Below are positions 27,284 to 37,735 of a stretch of DNA of 64,000 bases, in pieces; position 1 is the first letter of the stretch; each line of letters opens with the position of its first letter. The stretch covers positions 25,486 to 89,485 of the forward strand of contig VGYZ01000004.1 in assembly GCA_016872795.1 (NCBI GenBank), read 5' to 3'. The DNA is from Planctomycetota bacterium. Its GTDB lineage: Bacteria; Planctomycetota; UBA1135; GCA-002686595. The notes under the pieces were generated by a model. It was not told where the DNA came from. It ran no database searches and was given only the letters and a program-made list of their open reading frames with translations. Made by a program: the position numbers and the translations under genes.

Positions 27284-27656
27284 GTGGGCGTGGAGGACTC
27301 TGCGATCGTCGATCTGTTAGCGCGGAACGAGGACGGATCGCTGCTGCTGGTGATGGTCGAACATCGGCCCTGAGACGAATCGGACGAGCGGCTCCGCCAG
27401 CTTCAGGACAAGGTCAGCGCGTATCTCGCCTTCGCGCTCGACGGCGAGCTCGAGCGCGAGTTCCCCGGCCAGACGGCGGAGGGCATCACGCGGCTCTTGC
27501 GCTGCATCGAGCGGAGGGATGCGATGGTGCGCGGGCTCGTCCCGCCGCTGCGCCATGCGCTCGCCCCGCTCGGCGTGCGCTTCGATGTGCAGGCCGAGGG
27601 CAAACCTGCGCCGTGGCGCGATCCAAACGAGCCCGCGAGCCAGGAGCCGCGCGCGC

Positions 27657-27665
<9 letters not shown>
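27284..27665 (+). pseudogene. DUF6572-like protein gene interrupted by in-frame TGA (27371-27373)
   Basis: Hand translation: VGVEDSAIVDLLARNEDGSLLLVMVEHRP*DESDERLRQLQDKVSAYLAFALDGELEREFPGQTAEGITRLLRCIERRDAMVRGLVPPLRHALAPLGVRFDVQAEGKPAPW... One frame reads through except for a TGA where Trp would be expected. 3' limit uncertain. Confidence 0.65.
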
Positions 27666-28967
<1,302 letters not shown>

Positions 28968-28991
28968 GATTTGCCTTCGGAGGGCGTGCGC

Positions 28992-29567
28992 TCAGGGAAA
29001 CATCGAGTAGGCGGGCTTCACTTCGACCTCGAGCACGACGCCGTCGCGTACGAGCACGCGCCCCTTGCACTGGACGCCGGCCCGCCGGGCTTCGACGAGC
29101 ACCTCGTGCGCGCCCGCGGACTCGAGCAGCTTGGCGAGCTCCTCGAGCGTCGGAACGACTTGCACATGTTCGAAACCATGGGCGCAGAGCCGCTGCACGA
29201 TGCGCTCCGACAGGCCCGCCACATCGGAAGCCTTGGCTCCACCTGCCGCCTCGCCGTGGAAGCCCGCCTGCGACGCGCGCAGGAGCGAGTCCTCGAGCCG
29301 ACGCTGCCCGTCGCGGATCTCGATCAGCACATGTTCGATGCGACGCAGGTCGAGATCCTCCCGCTCGCGCGCCACGCGGGCGAGCGTCGACTGGATCTGC
29401 TCGAGCGCGGACAGGCGCTCCCCTAGGTGCGCAAGCTCGCGCAGCCGCTGGTGCAGCAGCCAGACGCCCGCCGCAGTCGCCCCGGCCGCGATGGCGCACA
29501 GCCCGAGCAGCCACGGCATCGTGGCCAGAAACCAGTCCGAACTCTCCGGGGCCAGCGCAAACGCCAT
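28992..29567 (-). CDS. Hypothetical membrane-anchored coiled-coil protein
   Basis: MAFALAPESSDWFLATMPWLLGLCAIAAGATAAGVWLLHQRLRELAHLGERLSALEQIQSTLARV; TM plus coiled coil. Confidence 0.65.
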   Translation of the reverse strand: MAFALAPESSDWFLATMPWLLGLCAIAAGATAAGVWLLHQRLRELAHLGERLSALEQIQSTLARVAREREDLDLRRIEHVLIEIRDGQRRLEDSLLRASQAGFHGEAAGGAKASDVAGLSERIVQRLCAHGFEHVQVVPTLEELAKLLESAGAHEVLVEARRAGVQCKGRVLVRDGVVLEVEVKPAYSMFP

Positions 29568-29678
29568 GGGCCCGTGAGGATACGCGCCGCTCGCCCGCGC
29601 TCCAAGCACGCGCAACCTGCGCGCCCCATGCGCCGCTCGTGCTTCTCAAGCACGGCCCGCAGCCTCTATCCTCCGCCC

Positions 29679-31799
29679 ATGCGCGCCGCCCTGATCGCCC
29701 TCGCCTGCTTCCTCGCACTCGCTGCGGTCCAGCTGCTGCCGCAGGCGGACCCTGCGCGACTCGCGGCCCAGAACGCCCATGCGGTGCTCCAAGAGCGCAT
29801 CGGGCCAGCGCCGACCGATGGTGCGAGCGACGAGCGAGCGACGCTCGCCGATCTGATCCTCGACGGACCCGCCGTCGTCGAGCGCACGGCCGATCGCGCC
29901 ACGCTCTCCATCTTCGGCGTGGGTTTCGAGAGCAGCGTGCCTTCCGAGGATCTCACGCTCCACTACCAAGCCCGCCGCAGCCTGATCCGCGGCCTGCGCG
30001 AGGCGGCAGCGAAGCGCAAGGTGTCGCTCGCCGTCGAAGGCGAGGAGGGGCCCACGGCGCAGAGCCAAGCGCGCGGCGCGAGCTTCGGCGTGCGCCACGA
30101 CGCCACGCGCGGGGCGCTGTTCGTCGAAGTGACTCAGCCCGGCGGCGAGCGCGTGCGCGCGGAGCTCGCCGGCTGGACTCCGCCCGAGCGCTCGTCGCTC
30201 TATCCCCCGCTGGTGGCGATCCTGCTCGCCGTCGTGTTCCGGCGCCCGGTGCTCGCGCTGTTCTCGGGCGTGTGGGTCGCGATGCTGCTCGCGCGCCTCA
30301 AGAGCGGCGCGAGCATCGGCGGCGCGCTCGCGGGCAGCCTGTCCGACTTCGCCGTGAAGAGCCTGTGGCCGCAACTCGCGAGCCACGACAAGCTGCTGAT
30401 CATCGGCTTCGTGATCGCGATGCTCTCGATGGTCGGCGTGATGACGAAGAGCGGCGGCATTCGCGGCCTCGTCGACTCGGTCGCGAAGTTCGCGCGCGGC
30501 ACGCGCTCGACGCAGGTCGCGACGTGGCTGATGGGCCTCGTCGTGTTCTTCGACGACTACGCCAACTGCATCCTCGTCGGCACGACCATGCGGCCCCTGT
30601 CGGACCGCTTCCGCATTTCGCGCGAGAAGCTCAGCTACCTCGTGGACTCCACCGCCGCTCCCGTGGCGGGCATCTCGATCTTCTCGACGTGGATCGCCTA
30701 CGAAGTCTCGACCTTCGCGCCCCAGCTCCCGGCCGCCGGGCTGACGTCGGACCAAGGCTACGCGGTCTTCATCGCGAGCCTCCCGTTCCGTTTCTATTGC
30801 ATCTTCACGCTCGTGCTCGCCGGCCTGATCGTCTTCAGCGGTCGCGACTTCGGCTCGATGCTGGCCGCGGAACGGCGCGCGCGCAGCACAGGGCTCCTCG
30901 TCCGCGAGGGCGGGACGCCCATGGTCGGCGACGCGGCGACGCACATCGAGCCCGCGCCCGGCGTGATCCCGCGCGCTCACCGCGCGATCATTCCGATACT
31001 CGTGTTCATCGGCGTGACGCTGTTCGAAATCCTGCGCGTGGGCAACGCCGCGCATGCCGGACTGTGGGACGACGCGAGCCTCGACTTCGTGCGCAAGGTC
31101 ACGCTCGTGCTCGCCGATGGCGAGAGCTCGCGCGCGATTCTGATCGGCTCGACCAGCGGCTTCCTCGTCTCGTGCGTACTGGCCTTCCTCGCGGGCTCCG
31201 CGAGCGCCATCCCGGGCGCGATCGCGACCACCATTCGCAACATGGGCATCGCCGTCGCGATCCTCTACCTCGCGTGGATCATCGGTGCCGCCTGCGACGA
31301 GCTCGGCACCGCGGGCTACCTGACCGAGCTGCTCGGTGATCGGCTCGCGCCGCCGCTCCTGCCCACGCTGCTCTTCTTGCTGTCGGCCGCGATCGCCTTC
31401 GCCACGGGGACCTCGTGGGGCACGATGAGCATCCTGCTGCCGCTGGTGGTCGGCCTCGCGTTCACGCTCGGCGAGCGCGATCCGAACCTAAGCGGCTACA
31501 CACTGATGCTGCTCTCCATCGGAGCCGTGCTCGAAGGCTCGATCTTCGGCGACCACTGCTCCCCCATCTCCGACACCACTATTCTGAGCTCGACGGCCTG
31601 CGCGGCGGACCACATCGACCACACGCGCACGCAGATGGGCTACGCGCTCACGACCATGGTCGTGGCGATCGCCTGCGGGTACTTCCCGTGCGCGTTCCTC
31701 GGCTGGAGCCCGTGGGCCGCGCTCGTCGCCGGCTGCGGCGCGCTGCTCATGATCGTGTTCGTGTTCGGACGAAGAAGCGACCCTCCCGCGCAGGCCTGA
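29679..31799 (+). CDS. NhaC-family Na+/H+ antiporter-like transporter
   Basis: LLIIGFVIAMLSMVGVMTKSGGIRGLVD, VVFFDDYANCILVGTTMRPLSDRFRISREKLSYLVDSTAAPVAGISIFSTWIAYE, FATGTSWGTMSILLPLVVGLAF, GSIFGDHCSPISDTTILSSTAC. Confidence 0.92.
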   Translation: MRAALIALACFLALAAVQLLPQADPARLAAQNAHAVLQERIGPAPTDGASDERATLADLILDGPAVVERTADRATLSIFGVGFESSVPSEDLTLHYQARRSLIRGLREAAAKRKVSLAVEGEEGPTAQSQARGASFGVRHDATRGALFVEVTQPGGERVRAELAGWTPPERSSLYPPLVAILLAVVFRRPVLALFSGVWVAMLLARLKSGASIGGALAGSLSDFAVKSLWPQLASHDKLLIIGFVIAMLSMVGVMTKSGGIRGLVDSVAKFARGTRSTQVATWLMGLVVFFDDYANCILVGTTMRPLSDRFRISREKLSYLVDSTAAPVAGISIFSTWIAYEVSTFAPQLPAAGLTSDQGYAVFIASLPFRFYCIFTLVLAGLIVFSGRDFGSMLAAERRARSTGLLVREGGTPMVGDAATHIEPAPGVIPRAHRAIIPILVFIGVTLFEILRVGNAAHAGLWDDASLDFVRKVTLVLADGESSRAILIGSTSGFLVSCVLAFLAGSASAIPGAIATTIRNMGIAVAILYLAWIIGAACDELGTAGYLTELLGDRLAPPLLPTLLFLLSAAIAFATGTSWGTMSILLPLVVGLAFTLGERDPNLSGYTLMLLSIGAVLEGSIFGDHCSPISDTTILSSTACAADHIDHTRTQMGYALTTMVVAIACGYFPCAFLGWSPWAALVAGCGALLMIVFVFGRRSDPPAQA

Positions 31800-31821
31800 G
31801 CCGTCCGCGCCACAACTCTCG

Positions 31822-32841
31822 ATGCCCCTCCCGCAGAAACTCGGACGCCGACTGCTGGTGGGCGTGTTGTTCGGCGTGCTCGTGTACGCCGGGATCGCCG
31901 TGTGGTCGGACGCCTCCGCGATCGCCGAGGCGTTCACGCGCCTGCCGCTGTGGGTGCTGCCCGTCGCGTGCGGCCTGAGCTTCGCGAACTACTGCATTCG
32001 CTTCCTCAAGTGGCAGCGCTACTGCGCTCTGCTCGACATCCGCCTCGCCACCGGCACATCGTTCTTGATCTACCTCTCGGGCATGACGCTCTCCGTCACG
32101 CCCGGCAAGATGGGCGAGGTCTTCAAGTCGTGGCTGGTGAAGCAGGTGACCGGCGTACGCATCCACCACTCGGCGCCCATCGTCGTCGCCGAGCGCTTCA
32201 CCGACCTGCTCGGGTATCTGATCCTCGTCGCAGTCGGGGGCTTGAGCACGGCCCCGGAGTACGCCTGGGTGTTCTGGTCGCTGCTCGCGGCGTGCGGTGT
32301 CGCGCTCGTGGTGTTGAGCTCGCCGCGCTGCACGCGCTTCGTGGTGAACTCCGTCGCGCGTCTTCCGGTAGTCGATCGACTTGCTCCGCGCGTCGAAGGC
32401 GCCTTCGCCAGCACACGCATCTTGCTGGCGCCGCGCGAGATCGTGCTGCCGACCGTCGTCTCCGTGCTCGGCTGGGGCTGCGAGTGCACGGGCTTTTGGA
32501 TCATCGCCAACGCGGTGGTCCCAGACAGCTTGCCTTGGCTGTACGCCGTGTTTGCCTTCGCTTTCAGCGCCGTCGCGGGTGCGGCTGCGATCATCGCTCC
32601 CGGCGGACTGGTCATCACCGAAGGTCTGTTGGGCTCGCTCCTGCGCCCGCGCTACCAACCGGTCCTCGAGCGCACGCTCGCACTCGCCGGCGACGCAGCG
32701 CGCGAGGCCGCGCGCGCTCAAGCCGCAGCGGCGGTCATCCTCGCGCGCCTGTGCACGCTGTGGTTCGCCGTGGCCGTTGGCTTCGCGGCCACCGCGCTGT
32801 TCACTCGCCACCACGGCAACGTGCAGGAATCGGCCGACTAG
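31822..32841 (+). CDS. Flippase-like / lysylphosphatidylglycerol synthase TM-region protein
   Basis: FANYCIRFLKWQRYCALLDI...FLIYLSGMTLSVTPGKMGEVFKSWLVKQVTGVRIHHSAPIVVAERFTDLLGYLIL. Confidence 0.85.
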   Translation: MPLPQKLGRRLLVGVLFGVLVYAGIAVWSDASAIAEAFTRLPLWVLPVACGLSFANYCIRFLKWQRYCALLDIRLATGTSFLIYLSGMTLSVTPGKMGEVFKSWLVKQVTGVRIHHSAPIVVAERFTDLLGYLILVAVGGLSTAPEYAWVFWSLLAACGVALVVLSSPRCTRFVVNSVARLPVVDRLAPRVEGAFASTRILLAPREIVLPTVVSVLGWGCECTGFWIIANAVVPDSLPWLYAVFAFAFSAVAGAAAIIAPGGLVITEGLLGSLLRPRYQPVLERTLALAGDAAREAARAQAAAAVILARLCTLWFAVAVGFAATALFTRHHGNVQESAD

Positions 32842-33947
32842 CTGCGCACGGCGAGGGCCAAGGCGCCGAACGCCGCGGCCAAGGTCGCGAGCCACGGAGC
32901 GTAGCTGCGCTCCGGCGCGTGCGGGGACGGCGGCGTTCCGCTCAGGTGTTCGCCTGGTCCGCTGCAGGGCGGGTCGACGCGCTCGACCCACGCACGGTCG
33001 AGGCGCCGTGAGAAGGCCAGCGCGAACTCGAGATCGTCGCCAACCAGCTGCGGCGCTCCGTCCAAGGCCACTTCCACGACACCCGGTCGCGCGCGCACGA
33101 CGCTCTGGCCGTCACACACAAGCCAGTCCGCGCTCGGCTCATCGTGCAGCGGCGGCAGGGAGCGTGCGTGCCCTTCGAGCGCCCAGCCGCGTTGCTCGCA
33201 GCGCACGGAACGTGCGGGCTCTGCTCCGGCAGAGCGCAAGGAGAAGAGCGCCTCGTCCGTTGACGCCGCGAGAGCGAGCCCGCGCGCGGCACACCACGAG
33301 AGCGCGAGATCTCCGAACAAAGTGCCTTGCAGGCGCGCGTCGATGTACACCCCCGCGCGCCCCGTCGGATGCAAGCTCGCTCCGTCCTCGCCGCCGACCG
33401 CGAGCAGCCCGGCATGCGCAGGCTTCCCTCGCGCGCGGTCCGTGATCCACACCACACCGGGCTCGTCCCAGCGTTGCCAATCCGGTTCTTCCCAATCTCC
33501 GTGCGGCCGCGCGAGCCAGTCCTCCGGCACGGCGTCCACCGCAGCACTCAGGAACTCGCCGGACACGGCGCGATACTCGCGCGGCAGGGAAACTCGTGCC
33601 TCCAGCGCATCGAGCGCGCGCTCCAGCGCCGTCGGCCCCGAGGAGCTCGCATACATCGAAGGCGAACGATCGACGAGCACCATCCAACGCGGCTCGGCCC
33701 GCGCGCTCGCGCGCGCACCGGCGAGAGCGAGACACCCGGCGCACAGGGCCCCGACGAGCAGCAGCAGCGACCATGGCGGAGTCCAGCGCCGAGCGCTCGC
33801 ACGCGCCGCGGTCGCAGGCACCTGCCTCCACACCATCAGCGTGCCCGTGCTCACACGCGGCGCACGGCGCGCTTGCAGGGCCGCCAGCATCACCACCAAC
33901 GGAACGGCAAGCGACACGAGCGCCCACGGTCGATCGAATGCGATCAC
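32838..33947 (-). CDS. BatA/VWA-like membrane protein
   Basis: (V)IAFDRPWALVSLAVPLVVMLAALQARRAPRVSTGTLMVWRQVP; MVLVDRSPSMYASSSG (DxSxS). GTG start at 33947 overlaps the DUF58 stop. Confidence 0.75.
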   Translation of the reverse strand: MIAFDRPWALVSLAVPLVVMLAALQARRAPRVSTGTLMVWRQVPATAARASARRWTPPWSLLLLVGALCAGCLALAGARASARAEPRWMVLVDRSPSMYASSSGPTALERALDALEARVSLPREYRAVSGEFLSAAVDAVPEDWLARPHGDWEEPDWQRWDEPGVVWITDRARGKPAHAGLLAVGGEDGASLHPTGRAGVYIDARLQGTLFGDLALSWCAARGLALAASTDEALFSLRSAGAEPARSVRCEQRGWALEGHARSLPPLHDEPSADWLVCDGQSVVRARPGVVEVALDGAPQLVGDDLEFALAFSRRLDRAWVERVDPPCSGPGEHLSGTPPSPHAPERSYAPWLATLAAAFGALALAVRS

Positions 33948-34828
33948 CGCACGAGCTCCAGAGCTAGCGCCTCGAACTCCGCGTCGGAGGGAGTCACGCG
34001 GAACGCCTGCCCGCGGCGCGCGAAGGCGCTGCGCCACAGCTCGAGTCGCCCCTCGAGCGCGCGTCCATACGCGGAGAGCACGCCGGAGTCGAGCGCGAGC
34101 GCGAGCGTGTCGCCGCGTTCCGGATCGAACCACTCGATGCCCTCGGAGGCTCGCGGAGCCAGCTCTCGCCGCGCCAACACTGCCGTCACGGTCACACGAC
34201 AGCCGCGCCGCGCGAGCGCGAGTACCTGCGCCGGCTCGACATCCATCAGGTCTCCGAGCACGACCACGCGGCTGGCGCGCGCCAGCTGTGGCAGAGCGAA
34301 CAGCTCGCGCAGCGATCTCTCGCCGCGCGCGATCCTGCTCCGCAGGAACTCGAGCAAACTCGGAAGATCGCGGCGCGTGCGCAACGCACAGCATTCGACG
34401 CGCCCCTCGGTGCCATGGGCCACGACCTCCGCACGCCCGCCGCTCCCGACCGTCGCGAGCGCGACTGCGGCTGCCAGTTCGCAGGCATGCTCCAGTTTCG
34501 AAGGCGCCCCCACCGACATCGACGCGCTCGTGTCGAGCGCGAGCAGCGAGCGCTCCCCCCGCTCCGCGCGCCGCACGCGCATCCACGGACGACCGAGGCG
34601 CGCCAGGAGCTCCCAGTCGAGGTCGCGCAAGTCCTCACCGTCGCGGTAGGGGCGATGCCCTTCGAACTCGACGCCTTGCCCCGGCATCAGGCCGGAACGA
34701 CCGTCATCGCGCGTGCCGCGCGCCCGCGCGATGGCTGCAAAGCGCTCGAGACGCGCGCAAAACGCCGGACCGAGCACGACGCGCGCGGAGTCGGCGCCCG
34801 GTCGCTCGAGCCTGCCATCCATCGGCAT
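33944..34828 (-). CDS. DUF58 domain protein
   Basis: GQGVEFEGHRPYRDGEDLRDLDWELLARLGRPWMRVRRAERGERSLLALDTSASM. Confidence 0.88.
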   Translation of the reverse strand: MPMDGRLERPGADSARVVLGPAFCARLERFAAIARARGTRDDGRSGLMPGQGVEFEGHRPYRDGEDLRDLDWELLARLGRPWMRVRRAERGERSLLALDTSASMSVGAPSKLEHACELAAAVALATVGSGGRAEVVAHGTEGRVECCALRTRRDLPSLLEFLRSRIARGERSLRELFALPQLARASRVVVLGDLMDVEPAQVLALARRGCRVTVTAVLARRELAPRASEGIEWFDPERGDTLALALDSGVLSAYGRALEGRLELWRSAFARRGQAFRVTPSDAEFEALALELVR

Positions 34829-36205
34829 CTAGCCTCGCCGCGGCCGCGGCGGCTCGAGGTCGAGCGCGCGTCCGCCGGCCGCAACCTGCGCCGCGCCGTC
34901 GCGCCAAGCCACGGTGCCGCGCCGCACCACGACTTGCGGCTTCCCGTGCAGTTCCCAGCCGTCGTAGGCAGACCACTTCGAGCGCGAGGGCAGCTCGTTC
35001 GCACGCACCGTGAAGCGCTGCTCGGGATCGAACAACACGACATCTCCGTCGTAGCCGCGCGCGAGCCGCCCCTTGCGCGGCAGGTGGAAGCTCTGCGCCG
35101 CACGCCATGTCACCGTATCGAGCGCCACCTGCGGATCGAGCCAGCCGCGCAGCGCGAGCTCGAAGGTGAGCGGCCAGAGGAGGTCGACCGACGGCATGCC
35201 CGACGGAGACTTGCCGTAGGGGCGCCGCTTGTACTCCAGCGGGTGCGGCGCGTGATCCGTGCCGATCGAGTCCACATCACCCGCCGTGAGCGCCGCGCAC
35301 AGGCCGAGCGAGTCGGAGGGCGTCTTGATCGACGGGTTGACCTTGAGCAGGTTGCCGAGCTTCTCGGCCCACTCGCAAGAGAGCAACAGGAAGTGCGGCC
35401 CGGTGCTCGACCACACGGGCAGTCCGCGCGTGCGCGCGCGGCGAATCTGCGCGGCCGCCTCGGCCGACGACACATGGTACACATGCAGCCAGGTGCCGTA
35501 GCGCTCCACGAACTCGATCGCCTTGCGCACGGACTCGACTTCGGCCTCGGTGGAGCGCGCGAGATGATGCAGCGCCACGGTCGCGTTGGGGTTGGCGTCG
35601 ACGAGCCGCAGCTTGTCGCGCTGGAGGATCGCTTCGTCCTCGCAGTGTGCGACGACCATGCGTCCGGCCTTGGCCGCACCTTCGAAGAGCCGCGCGAGCA
35701 GCTCATCGTCGAGCACGCCGCCGAGCCCCGTCGAACCTCCGAGGAAGCACTTGTAGGCCGGCGTGAGCGGCGCCATGGCGGCCAGCTCGGGCAGCGAGGC
35801 CTCGACGAGGTTCGCGAGGCAGCCGTAGTCGACGCGCGCGCGCTTCGAAACGTGCTCGAGGCGCTCCTCGAGCGCGCGCCGCGTGGTCGAGAGCGGCGGG
35901 TTGTTCTGCACCTCGACGACGCTGGTCACGCCTCCGTGCAGAGCGCCGAGCGAGCCCATGTCCCAGCCTTCGATGTGCTCGAGGCCCGGATCGCGAAAGT
36001 GCACGTGCACATCGACGAGCCCCGCGATCGCCGTCAACCCGCCCGCGTCGAGCCGCGGCAGGCCCTGCGCCTCGACATTCCCTCCGACGGCCTCGATCAC
36101 GCCCGCGCGGATGCGAATGTTGACCGGAGCCGACTGCGGGCCGGGCGGGTAGCTACGCGCTCCGCCGATCCACAGACTCTCACCGCGCACGCCGCTCGTG
36201 CTCAT
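34829..36205 (-). CDS. pyrC: Dihydroorotase (amidohydrolase family)
   Basis: LTAIAGLVDVHVHFRDPGLEHIEGWDMGSLGALHGGVTSVVEVQNNPP...AYKCFLGGSTG...HCEDE...LHVYHVSS...IGTDHAPHP. ATG at 36205 overlaps the upstream gene. The family call is firm; pyrC versus another dihydroorotase paralogue is not certain. Confidence 0.88.
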   Translation of the reverse strand: MSTSGVRGESLWIGGARSYPPGPQSAPVNIRIRAGVIEAVGGNVEAQGLPRLDAGGLTAIAGLVDVHVHFRDPGLEHIEGWDMGSLGALHGGVTSVVEVQNNPPLSTTRRALEERLEHVSKRARVDYGCLANLVEASLPELAAMAPLTPAYKCFLGGSTGLGGVLDDELLARLFEGAAKAGRMVVAHCEDEAILQRDKLRLVDANPNATVALHHLARSTEAEVESVRKAIEFVERYGTWLHVYHVSSAEAAAQIRRARTRGLPVWSSTGPHFLLLSCEWAEKLGNLLKVNPSIKTPSDSLGLCAALTAGDVDSIGTDHAPHPLEYKRRPYGKSPSGMPSVDLLWPLTFELALRGWLDPQVALDTVTWRAAQSFHLPRKGRLARGYDGDVVLFDPEQRFTVRANELPSRSKWSAYDGWELHGKPQVVVRRGTVAWRDGAAQVAAGGRALDLEPPRPRRG

Positions 36206-37599
36206 GTGCGTCGGACCACGACCAGCGTGACATCGTCCTCGGGCTTGCCACCAGAGAACTGCACGGCGGCCTCCGCCAGCACGCGCGTGATCGTCTCGGC
36301 GTCCGCGCCGCGCGCGGCCTGCTCGATCAGCAGCTGCTTCACGCGCTCCTCGCCGAGCAGCTTGTCGCGGTCTTGCTCCGGATGCGCCTCGATCAGACCA
36401 TCCGTGAAAGCGAGCAGCACATCGCCCGCGCGCAGTTCGAAGCGCTCGTCGATGGCGTACTCGATGTCCGCCGCGAATCCCAGTGCAAGCCCGTGAGCAT
36501 CGTAGGTGAGCACCGCTCCGTCGCGCACGAGCAGCGGACCGTGGTGCCCCGCATTGCACATCTCGACGCGGCCGTCCGCGGAAATCGCAAGCAAGAGCAG
36601 CGTGAGGAATGTGCCAGGCTCGATGCGATCCGAGAGGTCCTGATTGAGCATCGTCACCGCCGCCGCCGGATCGTTCGACATGCGCAGCCCCGTGCGCAGC
36701 ACGCCCTGCGCGCTCTGCGTGATGAGCGCCGGACCGACCCCGTGCCCCGAAACATCTCCGACCACGACCGCGAGGCGTCCGTCCTTGAGCTTGACGAAGT
36801 CGAAGAAGTCGCCCGAGGTCTTCTCCGCCGCGCGGAAGAAGCCGTGGATGTCGAGTCCCGGAATGTCCTTCGGCGTGCGCGGCATCAGGCCCGACTGCAC
36901 GGCCTTGGCGAGCTCGAGCGAGTGCTCGAGCCGCGCCTTCTCCAGCGACTCCTGATGGCTGCGGTGCTTGTCGAGCGTGATCGCGGCCTGCTGGCAGTGC
37001 GCGTTGAAGAGCTCGAGATCGCGCTGGCTGAACTCGCGCGTCGCGGCCTTCGAGTCGACATACAGCGCGCCCTTCAGGCTGACTCCGTCGTCGCGCGTGC
37101 GCGAGAGCGGCACGCACATCACCGCGCGCAGGCGCAGGTCGAACACCGACTGCCCCAGATCGCGCGCCTCGGACTCGTTCTGCACGGTGGCGAGCTTGGG
37201 CTCGTTGCGCTCGATCACATTGCGCACCACCGAAGTCGAGAAGCGCTCCTTGTCCTGCACCGGCTTCTTGTCGCGCGTGCGCGCGACGCGGATGCGCAGC
37301 TCGCCCGAGGGCTCGAGCAGCACGAGGAAGCCGCGCTCGGCGCCGCACAGCTCGACCGAGTTGTCGACGATCTGGACCAAGGTCTCGTCGAAGTCCCGTG
37401 CCTCGGAGAGGCGCGCGAACATCCCGAGCAGCACCTCGACCGTCCGCCGGTCGGTGTCCTTGTCCCCCGTGAGGAAGCGGGCCGTGGACACCCCGACGGC
37501 TGGATTCGCGCGCTCGGCGGCGGTCGCGGGCACGGGTACTGCCATCGGCGACGAACTCGGAGACTTGGCTGCACCATCCTTCTTGCCGCGCCAGAACAT
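36202..37599 (-). CDS. GAF - PP2C/SpoIIE-type serine phosphatase (RsbU-like)
   Basis: GAF-like FLVLLEPSGELRIRVARTRD; phosphatase SGLMPRTPKDIPGLDIHGFFRAAEKTSGDFFDFVKLKDGRLAVVVGDVSGHGVGPALI...MCNAGHHGPLLV...LLAFTDGLIEA. Confidence 0.9.
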   Translation of the reverse strand: MFWRGKKDGAAKSPSSSPMAVPVPATAAERANPAVGVSTARFLTGDKDTDRRTVEVLLGMFARLSEARDFDETLVQIVDNSVELCGAERGFLVLLEPSGELRIRVARTRDKKPVQDKERFSTSVVRNVIERNEPKLATVQNESEARDLGQSVFDLRLRAVMCVPLSRTRDDGVSLKGALYVDSKAATREFSQRDLELFNAHCQQAAITLDKHRSHQESLEKARLEHSLELAKAVQSGLMPRTPKDIPGLDIHGFFRAAEKTSGDFFDFVKLKDGRLAVVVGDVSGHGVGPALITQSAQGVLRTGLRMSNDPAAAVTMLNQDLSDRIEPGTFLTLLLLAISADGRVEMCNAGHHGPLLVRDGAVLTYDAHGLALGFAADIEYAIDERFELRAGDVLLAFTDGLIEAHPEQDRDKLLGEERVKQLLIEQAARGADAETITRVLAEAAVQFSGGKPEDDVTLVVVRRT

Positions 37600-37735
37600 G
37601 GTCTCAATCTAGCGCAGCGGTTGCCCGGACTCCCGACCCAGCGGATATTGCTTGCCAGCTTGGCGACGGCGGCGACAATGGACAACCTTTGGGGGCGGGG
37701 CCAGCGCCCGCTATCCACCGCTCGCATTCCCCGAA

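Noticed and set aside
27371-27373. TGA as selenocysteine or as a reassigned Trp codon
   Set aside because: TGA is used as the stop codon throughout this window, including many ATGA/GTGA overlaps. No SECIS-like hairpin was recognised, and the expected residue is Trp rather than Cys, so a nonsense mutation or sequence error is simpler.
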